In this document: in pieces, positions 1-6,460 of the stretch
How the letters are laid out: each line of letters starts with the position of its first letter
Position numbering within the stretch: position 1 is the first letter of the stretch
Source: Deltaproteobacteria bacterium
GTDB lineage: Bacteria > Desulfobacterota > Desulfobacteria > Desulfobacterales > C00003060
DNA length: 9,430 nucleotides
Reading direction: 5' to 3'
NCBI GenBank assembly: GCA_003647435.1
Contig: QMMV01000051.1
Coordinates: 1-9,430 of the forward strand
Program-made: the position numbers and the translations under genes
Notes under the pieces: generated by a model
Databases searched by the model: none
Seen by the model: the letters and a program-made list of their open reading frames with translations, nothing else
What the model was told of the DNA's origin: nothing

Positions 1-237
1 GGATAGCTCAAAATCGCAAATCGCAAATCGCAAATCGCAAATTTCCTGGGTGACCTGATAACGAAGGGATCGGAGGTATTTTCGATTTTCGATTGCCGAT
101 TTTCGATTGACAAAGGAGCCTGCAACTGGATAGCTCAAAATCGCAAATCGCAAATCGCAAATCGCAAATTTCCTGGGTGACCTGATAACGAAGGGATCGG
201 AGGTATTTTCGATTTTCGATTGCCGATTTTCGATTGA
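1..237. repeat. 127-bp tandem duplication built from two opposed heptamer arrays
   Basis: Positions 1-110 and 128-237 are identical, giving a tandem repeat of period 127. Each unit holds four AAATCGC heptamers (11-38 and 138-165), a unique core of about 37 bases, and four heptamers in the opposite orientation (80-107 and 207-234: TTTCGAT, TTTCGAT, TGCCGAT, TTTCGAT). Read on the minus strand the second array is ATCGAAA/ATCGGCA, so both arrays belong to one ATCGNNA family and could fold into a long mismatched hairpin around the core. The spacer after the first copy (111-127) is partly echoed after the second (CTGGCAACTG near 246). The window opens at the edge of a unit, so further copies may lie upstream. 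No gene is supported in 1-332; the long open frames here are simply the repeats being read through. Confidence 0.95.
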
Positions 238-269
238 AAAAACCGCTGGCAACTGTGGCGCTGATAGAC

Positions 270-302
270 AAATCGCAAATCGCAAATCGCAAATCGCAAA
301 TC
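270..302 (+). repeat. AAATCGC heptamer array upstream of the four-helix-bundle gene
   Basis: Four complete AAATCGC units plus AAATC in direct orientation, ending 30 bases before the ATG at 333. This is the same heptamer and copy number as in the duplicated unit upstream. It lies in the probable leader of the downstream gene. No inverted partner array follows it; instead the matching array of the same orientation appears at the other end of the gene (688-714). Confidence 0.95.
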
Positions 303-332
303 AAGAACGGGAAGGGGGTTACAGGGAGCATT

Positions 333-689
333 ATGAATGAGACACAATTGAAAGATAGAACCAAAGAATTTGCGCTAAGAGTGATGAAACTGGTAAGCAA
401 TCTACCGAAGACAATAGAGGGGCAAGCAATTGGGAAACAACTTTTTCGTTCTGGCACTTCTGTTGGCGCCAATTATCGGGCTGCTTGTCGAGGTCGGTCC
501 AGAGCGGAATTTGCAGCTAAGCTGGGGACAGTGGAAGAGGAGGCAGATGAAAGCGCTTTCTGGATGGAACTGATCATCGAGGGTGGGCTATTGAAAAAGC
601 GTTTGGTAGAGCCTTTGCTGAAAGAGGCTAATGAGCTTGTCGCAATTATGGCCGCTTCAAGGAAATCGGCAAGGAAACCAAGACCATAA
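333..689 (+). CDS. Four-helix-bundle protein (23S rRNA intervening-sequence / S23 type)
   Basis: A 118-residue soluble, highly helical, basic-tailed protein. It matches the four-helix-bundle family found in 23S rRNA intervening sequences and related to the Avd accessory proteins of diversity-generating retroelements. The family hallmark is visible: a central QLFRSGTSVGANYRAA segment (residues 36-51), then an RSRAEF...KLGTVEEEADES stretch. The biochemical role of the family is unclear; nucleic-acid binding is assumed by analogy with Avd. The start is the ATG at 333, preceded by GGGAG at 324-328. An in-frame TTG at 234 would add 33 residues that are only translated heptamer repeat (KSQIANRKSQI), so I reject it. 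The stop TAA (687-689) overlaps the next AAATCGC array. There is no 23S rRNA and no reverse transcriptase nearby, so this is a stand-alone copy. Confidence 0.88.
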   Translation: MNETQLKDRTKEFALRVMKLVSNLPKTIEGQAIGKQLFRSGTSVGANYRAACRGRSRAEFAAKLGTVEEEADESAFWMELIIEGGLLKKRLVEPLLKEANELVAIMAASRKSARKPRP

Positions 690-714
690 ATCGCAAATCG
701 CAAATCGCAAATCG
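688..714 (+). repeat. AAATCGC heptamer array at the 3' end of the four-helix-bundle gene
   Basis: Three complete AAATCGC units plus AAATCG, starting inside the TAA stop of the four-helix-bundle gene and ending 8 bases before the stop codon of the convergent transposase gene. It has the same orientation as the array at 270-302, so the gene is bracketed by direct repeats about 27-33 bases long. Confidence 0.95.
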
Positions 715-722
715 AAGTTGAA

Positions 723-1697
723 TTATGTCTTTGATAGCCTGCTTATCGCTTTGGAAATGGCCGAGGTCGTGACTCCCAGTTCACGGGCAACTTCTGCCAG
801 AGGGAATCCATATCTTTCAACCAATTGGTACGCTATTTCCATCCTCACTCGCGCAATGCGACCCCGGCGACTCCCCATCCGCAATTCCCGGAGATTGATG
901 TCTTGCTGTTTGCACTTCTGCTCAATTAGCTGTTGTGCTTTCTTTCTCCGCTCATTGGCTCCGAGTTGATATTTGATCCGTTCATCTGCCTCGCTAACAA
1001 CCTTCCGGACAAAATCGCCGGTGCCCAGTATACGCTCATCTGCAAGCACCCGCTTGTTTTCTCTCCGAAGAGAAAGCACCTGCGACCACCCTCCCAAAGA
1101 GCGAACCAAACCACCACCAACAAGCTCCGGACGTCTGCCTTCGTCTACGCCCCGCTCAACATACTCGCGATACGCCCTTATTGCTTCGTCCTCCTTCTGC
1201 CCAAACCATGACAAAACATAGTCCCGGTCCTGCCACTCATGTTTGAGCTTGCCCATCAACACGCTATGGCCACACCAGCGGTATTTGTCGAGATCAGACA
1301 TATTCTTCACCACCTTGGCCCGTAAAGGATTCAGGTGAATGTAGCGTACAAGCTCGCGAAAATAGGTATCCTCATCACATACTATCGACTTGTATCGATC
1401 CTGGAAAAGGTGACCGCGGCGTTTGTGGCGCAGGTTGTATGTGATGGCGTAGCCGGTCAAAAGCCGCCTCATAAACCTCGACAAGCCATGCTGGCCGCTT
1501 CGCAAAAGGATATGTGCATGGTTGGTCATCAATGCCCAGGCATATATGCGAGTTCCGGTGTCAGATGCCACCTGCCCCAGCCGAGACACAAAATTGCCTC
1601 GATCCCACAAATCATCAACAATCCTGTGCTCTTCTATCCCTCTGACAATCACGTGATGCAACATCCCGGGTGCATCGAGCCGAGCCTGTCTTGGCAT
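723..1697 (-). CDS. REP-associated (RAYT/IS200-like) Y1 transposase with C-terminal helix-turn-helix
   Basis: A 324-residue member of the HUH/Y1 single-strand transposase superfamily, RAYT branch. Residues 14-20 (HHVIVRG) form the first strand. N59-H60-A61-H62-ILL is the metal-binding HUH motif. GHLFQDRYKS lies at 95-104, and RYIHLNPLRA (118-127) should carry the catalytic tyrosine (probably Y119). Family proteins nick and rejoin single-stranded hairpins; genuine RAYTs mobilise REP palindromes and usually sit alone without insertion-sequence ends. After a basic middle region, residues about 285-322 contain a helix-turn-helix resembling the DnaA C-terminal type (EVARELGVTTSAISKAISR), typical of the longer RAYTs. 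The ATG at 1697 has a GGGGG stretch just upstream. The frame and active-site motifs are intact, so the enzyme is probably functional. It follows dinG by 68 bases on the same strand and converges on the heptamer-flanked gene. Confidence 0.9.
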   Translation of the reverse strand: MPRQARLDAPGMLHHVIVRGIEEHRIVDDLWDRGNFVSRLGQVASDTGTRIYAWALMTNHAHILLRSGQHGLSRFMRRLLTGYAITYNLRHKRRGHLFQDRYKSIVCDEDTYFRELVRYIHLNPLRAKVVKNMSDLDKYRWCGHSVLMGKLKHEWQDRDYVLSWFGQKEDEAIRAYREYVERGVDEGRRPELVGGGLVRSLGGWSQVLSLRRENKRVLADERILGTGDFVRKVVSEADERIKYQLGANERRKKAQQLIEQKCKQQDINLRELRMGSRRGRIARVRMEIAYQLVERYGFPLAEVARELGVTTSAISKAISRLSKT

Positions 1698-1765
1698 ATA
1701 ACCCCCAACAACAAACTGATACCAACCCCCTTAACAGAACAATTCAACATAGTCAATCAGGTCCC

Positions 1766-3601
1766 CTATGCGAAAAATTGCCTTACGTCTTCCACGCTGT
1801 GGGTGATATTCACTTCCTGCAGCGAGGAAAGAATGGTTGGCCCATATGAGCTTTCCACTACCCGTCTGTCCAGAATGGCGACCACGCCGTACTCATTACG
1901 CCCTCGAATTAGCCGTCCAAACCCCTGCCTCAACCTCAGGATGGCGGACGGAAGTGCAAGATCGTAAAACCACCTCTTGCCGAGTCTCTTGCATCGTTCT
2001 TGATAGAGAGGATCTGCCGGCGAACTAAAGGGCAGCTTATCGATGATAACCAGGCTTAGTTTATCGCCCTTGATGTCCACGCCCTGCCAGAAGGTAGCAG
2101 TCGCAAAAAGCACAGAATCCGGTGTATCCTTGAACCACTCAATGAGCCTTGCAGGAGGCATATCTCCCTGTGATTTGAAAGGGTAGGGTATAGTGATGTT
2201 TTCTGCTGCGAAATGCAGGTGCCTGTAGGAAGTAAAAAGTACCAGGGTCCTGCCGCGGGAGGCGCTGATAAGATCCTCCATCACCCCGAGGCTTTCCTGT
2301 TGAAATATCTTCTCGTTTGCTCTGTCCGGTTTTGGCAGGTTCTTATCAATGTAAAGGAGAGACTGCTTCTTGTAATCAAATGGTGAACCTATGACCTTTT
2401 CTTCAAAATCTTGGATGCCGAGCCTTTTCTTCAAAAAATCGAAATTTCCTCCCGATGTCAGGGTGGCCGATGTCATGATGGTACTGTCATACTTATCTAT
2501 GAGTATCTGGAAGGGGATTTGACACTCCACAAGGTTACTCTTAAACTCCAGGGTTGTACCACTTACCTCCATGTAATAGACCTTGTTTGCGTCAGCCTGG
2601 CCTATGAAGTCATCGACATCCCCCGCAAACGATTTGAGAAAACCTATGGTTGTTTCTATCCTATCCTTGATTTCATCATCAGCGGCCGATTTTCTCTGTT
2701 TGTCCAGGGTTGAAAGAGTCTTATCCACTGCAAACTTCTCCCGCAGCCCTCTTAGCAGCTCTGTGACGTGCGCCGGAATCGGAAAGACAGGCCCGGAATC
2801 GATATCTCCTCTGTCAAAGAATGCCTTCACGTCGGCAAAAAGGTGATCCACTATTATCTTGAGGCCTTTCAGCCTGTAAAGGAGCCACATCGTCCTTGAA
2901 TATGTCAGGCGGCTTCCGAGAACTCTGGAGATGACATCTTCAACTTCAGCCGCTTCGTCAATAACCAACTGTTCGTGAAACGGAAGAATATTAAAGTCTG
3001 AAAGAAGATCATGGATAAGAAGATGGTGGTTGACTACCAGGATATCCTTCTTGTGCAGCCCCCTGTAATGCCGGTAATAGAAACAGGGGACATAGAAAGG
3101 ACACTTCCTCCCGTTACAATCCTGCGGATCGCCGCAGACCTCCGGCCAGAACTCCGGGATAAACGGCAGTTCCGCCATCTGACCTGTCTTCGTTTTTGCG
3201 AGCCATCCGCGGAATCTCTCATAGGAGTTGCCTGTTCCGGTATACTCACGTTCCCTTTTCAGGCAAACATAGTTGTTCTTTCCCTTAAGTATTCCGAAAG
3301 AGAACTTCTGGGGGAGTGCTTTCTGGAGAAAAACAAGATCCTTACCTACGAGCTGATCCTGAAGGGCAAGAGAGGAAGTGGATATTATCGTTTTCCGCCG
3401 GGACAGGATTGCCGGAATCAGATAGGCAAAAGACTTGCCGACCCCTGTACCGGCTTCTATCAGCAAACCCTTGTTGTTGTCGAAACAGCGTAGAACTTCC
3501 TCTGCCATTTCGCGCTGCTGGGGCCTGTCTTCATAGTTCGGGAAAGCCTTACTAAGAATATTGAAAATCGCCGGTAATCTGTCCAGGTTCCTTTTTCCCA
3601 A
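1766..3601 (-). CDS. dinG: DinG-family ATP-dependent DNA helicase with iron-sulfur cluster
   Basis: A 611-residue superfamily 2 helicase of the XPD/DinG class, a 5'-3' helicase that unwinds forks, D-loops and R-loops in repair and replication-transcription conflicts. Motifs in order: Q-motif RPQQREM (26-32); Walker A EAGTGVGKS (49-57); iron-sulfur cysteines C113, C162, C167 and C173, the last three with the 4- and 5-residue spacing of E. coli DinG; VVNHHLL (189-195); Walker B variant IDEAAEVED (214-222); TSATLTSGG (377-385); ATATFWQGVD (500-509); QGFGRLIRG (559-567). There is no N-terminal exonuclease domain. The start is a TTG at 3601, because an in-frame stop lies two codons upstream and the Q-motif needs the N-terminus. 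No Shine-Dalgarno is visible. The start lies inside the 7-bp direct repeat flanking a MITE-like element, so its leader has been replaced. nadB lies upstream on the same strand. Confidence 0.92.
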   Translation of the reverse strand: MGKRNLDRLPAIFNILSKAFPNYEDRPQQREMAEEVLRCFDNNKGLLIEAGTGVGKSFAYLIPAILSRRKTIISTSSLALQDQLVGKDLVFLQKALPQKFSFGILKGKNNYVCLKREREYTGTGNSYERFRGWLAKTKTGQMAELPFIPEFWPEVCGDPQDCNGRKCPFYVPCFYYRHYRGLHKKDILVVNHHLLIHDLLSDFNILPFHEQLVIDEAAEVEDVISRVLGSRLTYSRTMWLLYRLKGLKIIVDHLFADVKAFFDRGDIDSGPVFPIPAHVTELLRGLREKFAVDKTLSTLDKQRKSAADDEIKDRIETTIGFLKSFAGDVDDFIGQADANKVYYMEVSGTTLEFKSNLVECQIPFQILIDKYDSTIMTSATLTSGGNFDFLKKRLGIQDFEEKVIGSPFDYKKQSLLYIDKNLPKPDRANEKIFQQESLGVMEDLISASRGRTLVLFTSYRHLHFAAENITIPYPFKSQGDMPPARLIEWFKDTPDSVLFATATFWQGVDIKGDKLSLVIIDKLPFSSPADPLYQERCKRLGKRWFYDLALPSAILRLRQGFGRLIRGRNEYGVVAILDRRVVESSYGPTILSSLQEVNITHSVEDVRQFFA

Positions 3602-3603
3602 AT

Positions 3604-3689
3604 TGTATCAGTTTAGATTTGTGAAAATATTATTGCGGATAGGCCTGTCCGTTCCGTATGTCTGTTTTTTAAAAGAGCTAAAGTGTTAC
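3604..3689 (-). mobile_element. MITE-like element, copy 1, between nadB and dinG
   Basis: An 86-bp non-coding element flanked by a perfect 7-bp direct repeat CCCAAAT (3597-3603 and 3690-3696), as expected of a target-site duplication. Read on the minus strand it begins GTAACACTTTAGCTC and ends CTGATACA; the ends are imperfect inverted repeats (GTAACACTTTA against GTATCAGTTTA, 8 of 11). Its first 24-25 bases match copy 2 at 9358-9383 with one base gained or lost, and its last ~28 bases also align with the end of copy 2 with few differences. The middle carries a near-palindrome GGACAGGCCTATCC. It encodes nothing. Strand is given relative to copy 2. Confidence 0.75.
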
Positions 3690-3741
3690 CCCAAATCTAA
3701 ATTGTTGCAAGGTTGTCAGGTTTGCTTCACAAGCGTGCGCC

Positions 3742-5367
3742 TCATCCCACAAACGGCCTGCGGAGGATGGTGTCTTTGAGCCAGAATTTGTCATCTTTTT
3801 GAGGATATTGGAGATTGTAGTGCAGGCCGCGGCTTTCTTTCCTCAGCATTGCACTCTGAATGATAAGATCTGCCACCATGGCGATATTGCGCAACTCGAT
3901 CAAGTCCGAGGTGATCGTGAAGTCCCAATAATACTGGCGGATTTCTTTTTGTATCAGGTCAATGCGGTTTCTGGCACGTAACAATCGCTTGTTGGATCGC
4001 ACTATTCCAACGTAATTCCACATCAGGCGCCGGATTTCATCCCAGTTGTGAGAGACGACGATTGCCTCATCACTGTCAGTGGTACCCATTGGATTCCAGG
4101 AAGGAAGCTCGGGACAAATCTCTGTGCGCAGATCATGAAGATCTTTCAATGCTTGTTTCGCTGCCCGATCAGCATAAACGAGTGCTTCGAGCAGGGAGTT
4201 GCTGGCAAGGCGGTTTGCCCCATGAAGCCCGGTGCAGGATGTTTCACCTGCAGCATAGAGCCTCTTGAGATCGGTCCTTCCCTCGGTGTCTACAAGCACC
4301 CCACCGCACATATAGTGAGCTGCAGGGACCACGGGAATCGGTTCTTTAGTCATGTCGATGCCGAAGGAAAGACATTTTTGATAAATGTTCGGGAAACGCT
4401 CTTTGATAAAATCAGGGGGCTTGTGGGTGATATCCAGAAAAACGCATTCATCTCCGCTCTTTTTTAACTCGTTGTCAATGGCACGGGCCACCACATCTCG
4501 GCAGGCCAGGTCTTTCTTAGGATCGTAAGCTTCCATGAAAGCGCGGCCACGTGAATCAATCAGCACCCCGCCTTCGCCTCGGACCGCCTCCGAGATGAGG
4601 AAGTTCTTCGCCTCGGGATGATAAAGACATGTCGGGTGAAACTGCACAAATTCCAGATTGGCTACAAGAGCCCCCGCCCGGTAGGCCATAGCGATTCCAT
4701 CCCCCGTGGCTACATCCGGGTTGCTGGTATACAAATATACTTTGCCGGCCCCGCCGGTGGCCAGAAGCGTGATCTTTCCATGATAGGTATCGACCTTGTT
4801 TGTTTCCACATCAAGGACGTAGGCACCACAGCAAAAGTCCTCGTGAGCGGCTGTAACGGATCCACGCTTCATTCTGGTAGAATATGTAATTAAGTCCACC
4901 GCAATGTGGTTTTCAAAAAGTGAGATGTTCCTATGATCGCGAACCCGGTTAAGAAGCACTTCTTCGATGACATGGCCGGTGAAGTCTCCTGCATGAACAA
5001 TTCTGTTACGGGAATGACCTCCTTCCAGACCAAGATCGAACTCATCCCCGCCTTCTGCCTGCCGCGTGAAAGGAACACCCCAATCGACAAGTTCCATGAT
5101 ACGTTCAGGAGCGCTCTTTACGACCATTTCTACAACATCTTTTCTGCACAGCCCATTACCGGCGGCCAGGGTGTCCCGGATATGAAGATCAAGAGAATCG
5201 TCGTGGCCAAAGACCGAGGCAATACCTCCCTGGGCATAATCGGTGCTTGTTTCTATGGCCTTTTTTTTCGTTATAATAGCGACCTGGCCGTGCTCGGCCA
5301 CCTTCAGGGCGAAGGTAAGACCTGCAATGCCGCTTCCAATCACCAAGAAATCAACATCGTACTGCAT
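3742..5367 (-). CDS. nadB: L-aspartate oxidase
   Basis: FAD-dependent oxidation of L-aspartate to iminoaspartate, which quinolinate synthase (NadA) condenses with dihydroxyacetone phosphate in de novo NAD synthesis. In anaerobes fumarate can serve as electron acceptor. From the ATG at 5367 the protein has 541 residues, close to the E. coli length. It shows the N-terminal dinucleotide motif GSGIAG (11-16), the flavin-site segment ETSTDYAQGG (39-48), EGGHSRNR (115-122), QFHPT with H244, R290 in CRDVVARAI, H351 in AAHYMCGG, and R386 in GLHGANRLASNSLLEAL. These match the substrate-binding and catalytic residues known for NadB rather than succinate dehydrogenase. The C-terminal helical domain is complete. 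A TTG two codons upstream (5373) is an alternative start; GGG eight bases before the ATG favours the ATG. No nadA or nadC is in the window. dinG follows on the same strand. Confidence 0.95.
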   Translation of the reverse strand: MQYDVDFLVIGSGIAGLTFALKVAEHGQVAIITKKKAIETSTDYAQGGIASVFGHDDSLDLHIRDTLAAGNGLCRKDVVEMVVKSAPERIMELVDWGVPFTRQAEGGDEFDLGLEGGHSRNRIVHAGDFTGHVIEEVLLNRVRDHRNISLFENHIAVDLITYSTRMKRGSVTAAHEDFCCGAYVLDVETNKVDTYHGKITLLATGGAGKVYLYTSNPDVATGDGIAMAYRAGALVANLEFVQFHPTCLYHPEAKNFLISEAVRGEGGVLIDSRGRAFMEAYDPKKDLACRDVVARAIDNELKKSGDECVFLDITHKPPDFIKERFPNIYQKCLSFGIDMTKEPIPVVPAAHYMCGGVLVDTEGRTDLKRLYAAGETSCTGLHGANRLASNSLLEALVYADRAAKQALKDLHDLRTEICPELPSWNPMGTTDSDEAIVVSHNWDEIRRLMWNYVGIVRSNKRLLRARNRIDLIQKEIRQYYWDFTITSDLIELRNIAMVADLIIQSAMLRKESRGLHYNLQYPQKDDKFWLKDTILRRPFVG

Positions 5368-5534
5368 AGCCAATACCCAAAATCCACAATAGCAGAACAG
5401 CCTGACCGCCGTTCATCGCACTTGAAAGGTGTCCCATTATGAACACCCCGTCCACGCTCCCGCTTCTGAGCCCGCGATTGCCTTATTTTGCCAGCAATGG
5501 CAAATGGGAGCTTGTACAACAGCCTGATAGCTTT

Positions 5535-6188
5535 TTATTCCAGCAGAGAAGGGCGCCGCTTCGGGCGTCTGGATAGATAGCCGAGGATGAACCCTATAAG
5601 GATAACCGCTGCACCGGAAATAAACCACCACAAAACTCGGCTCTCGCGCAGAGCTTTCACCTCTTGTTCTAGCTCATTCAGCCTCCTGGTTCTGGCAACC
5701 AGCTCCTTGCTCGCCTTTTGATAGGAAGATTTTAACGCCAAAAAATCTTTGGATTCTCTTTTTAACGTCTCATATGATTTCCGCAAATCGTAGGAAGTTT
5801 TGGTTTCCTTTAGGAGTGCGGCCTTGAGCTCTTTGCACTTTTTCTTGAGCTGAGCATTTTGTTCATCGAGGGTCTTTACCTGAAGGCGCAAGTCACGATT
5901 TTCCTTACGAAGTTTGGTAACAATCTCCCTTTGCGGGGGGTTCGGGCTCAGATAGCGGGTCAGCATCCATCCCTCTTTCTCGTTGGGTAGTATTACCATT
6001 GCCCAGTCGTCCACCACTTCCACCACTTCGACCTTCGTGCCTGACTTGGGCATTGCGATGATCTTGTGTGAAATATCCGGTCCGGTTCGAACCATGACTT
6101 CTATCATGTCTGTAACATACATGGTTTCTGCATAAGCGGCCGGGGCGGTTAGAAAGAAGCAGAGCAAAAACAAAATAGGAGTTTTCAT
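5535..6188 (-). CDS. Exported SH3-domain protein with coiled coil and C-terminal membrane anchor (TIGR04211 type)
   Basis: A 217-residue protein. Residues 1-20 are a signal peptide ending AYA, with cleavage expected before E21. Residues 21-82 form a bacterial SH3 domain (VRTGPDISHKIIAMPKSGTKVEVVE, then DWAMVILPNEKEGWMLTRYL). Residues 85-183 are a charged heptad-rich coiled coil. Residues 186-206 are a membrane helix (LWWFISGAAVILIGFILGYL), followed by a short basic cytoplasmic tail. The order signal peptide, SH3, coiled coil, C-terminal helix is that of the TIGR04211/YgiM-like family. The SH3 and coiled coil should be periplasmic, possibly contacting peptidoglycan; no enzymatic role is known to me. 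The ATG at 6188 follows a purine-rich GGGGGAGGGGGAA and a good sigma-70-like promoter. nadB follows after 167 bases, so co-transcription is possible but not shown. Confidence 0.88.
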   Translation of the reverse strand: MKTPILFLLCFFLTAPAAYAETMYVTDMIEVMVRTGPDISHKIIAMPKSGTKVEVVEVVDDWAMVILPNEKEGWMLTRYLSPNPPQREIVTKLRKENRDLRLQVKTLDEQNAQLKKKCKELKAALLKETKTSYDLRKSYETLKRESKDFLALKSSYQKASKELVARTRRLNELEQEVKALRESRVLWWFISGAAVILIGFILGYLSRRPKRRPSLLE

Positions 6189-6235
6189 GAGTCCATTCCC
6201 CCTCCCCCGGTTTCAGGCAGTTATTACAAGCTTGT

Positions 6236-6264
6236 TTAGTATTGAATAATCAGAAGCGTGTCAA
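6236..6264 (-). promoter_or_regulatory. Sigma-70-like promoter of the SH3-domain protein gene
   Basis: On the minus strand TTGACA (6264-6259), a 17-base spacer, then TACTAA (6241-6236). The -35 box is perfect; the -10 box is a 3 of 6 match. The predicted transcription start near 6229 falls within the perfect palindrome ACAAGCTTGT (6226-6235), and the leader of about 40 bases carries the ribosome-binding site. Sequence match only. Confidence 0.5.
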
Positions 6265-6272
6265 TAATTTCT

Positions 6273-6301
6273 TTGAAATTGGTCCAATGACGTGTTATCT
6301 T
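6273..6301 (+). promoter_or_regulatory. Sigma-70-like promoter of the DUF1178 gene
   Basis: TTGAAA (6273-6278), a 17-base spacer, then TATCTT (6296-6301); 5 of 6 and 4 of 6 matches. It is divergent from the promoter at 6236-6264, with the two -35 boxes only 8 bases apart. Transcription from about 6308 would give a leader of about 150 bases that includes the palindrome at 6331-6378 and the heptamer array at 6417-6458. Confidence 0.4.
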
Positions 6302-6330
6302 ACCAAGAAAAATCGGTCAGAATTCGCGAG

Positions 6331-6378
6331 CCGGAATGTAAAAGGAACCCGCCCCGGGATGTTCCTGTTTAATTCCGG
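6331..6378. repeat. 48-nt near-perfect palindrome in the DUF1178 leader
   Basis: CCGGAAT (6331-6337) pairs with ATTCCGG (6372-6378), TAAA (6339-6342) with TTTA (6368-6371), AGGAA (6343-6347) with TTCCT (6362-6366), and CCCG (6348-6351) with CGGG (6355-6358). The loop is CCC; the only breaks are single G bulges at 6338 and 6367 and an ATG bulge at 6359-6361. That is 20 base pairs in 48 bases. It could form in DNA or in the DUF1178 leader RNA. No T-run follows, so it is not an ordinary terminator. It may be a dispersed extragenic palindrome; I see no second copy in the window. Confidence 0.85.
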
Positions 6379-6416
6379 TCGTGCCTGCGGCCTCCGACTC
6401 GTGGAGCATACGCTTT

Positions 6417-6458
6417 CTGGCTGCTGGCTTCTGGGTACTGGATACTGGATACTTGCTG
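6417..6458 (+). repeat. CTGGNTA-type heptamer array abutting the DUF1178 start
   Basis: Six consecutive 7-base units: CTGGCTG, CTGGCTT, CTGGGTA, CTGGATA, CTGGATA, CTTGCTG. The array ends two bases before the ATG at 6461 and thus occupies the ribosome-binding region. Its sequence is unrelated to the AAATCGC array at the left end but has the same period. Confidence 0.85.
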
Positions 6459-6460
6459 TT

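Noticed and set aside
1..302. Possible CRISPR array in the repeat-rich left end
   Set aside because: The repeat period is 7 bases with no spacers, and the 127-bp unit occurs only twice with identical interiors. No cas genes are present.
8..472. Long minus-strand open frame across the repeats
   Set aside because: Its sequence is repeated FAICDLR-type peptide generated by the heptamers, and it runs antisense through the four-helix-bundle gene.
333..689. 23S rRNA intervening sequence
   Set aside because: The flanks are heptamer repeats and a transposase gene; no 23S rRNA sequence is recognisable on either side.
333..1697. Diversity-generating retroelement suggested by the Avd-like protein
   Set aside because: There is no reverse transcriptase, no template/variable repeat pair with adenine-specific differences and no target gene in the window.
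4933..5442. Plus-strand open frame opposite nadB
   Set aside because: It is antisense to the conserved N-terminal half of nadB and has no recognisable domain; the same holds for the other open frames opposite dinG and recD2.
5487..5504. Hairpin TTTGCCA-GCAA-TGGCAAA downstream of the SH3 gene as a terminator
   Set aside because: The 7-base stem is perfect but no T-run follows on either strand, so an intrinsic terminator is not supported. It may be chance.
5396..5527. Direct repeat AACAGCCTGA (5396-5405 and 5518-5527) around the nadB-SH3 spacer as insertion borders
   Set aside because: Only 10 bases match, the interval has no inverted ends or coding content, and no second copy is seen.
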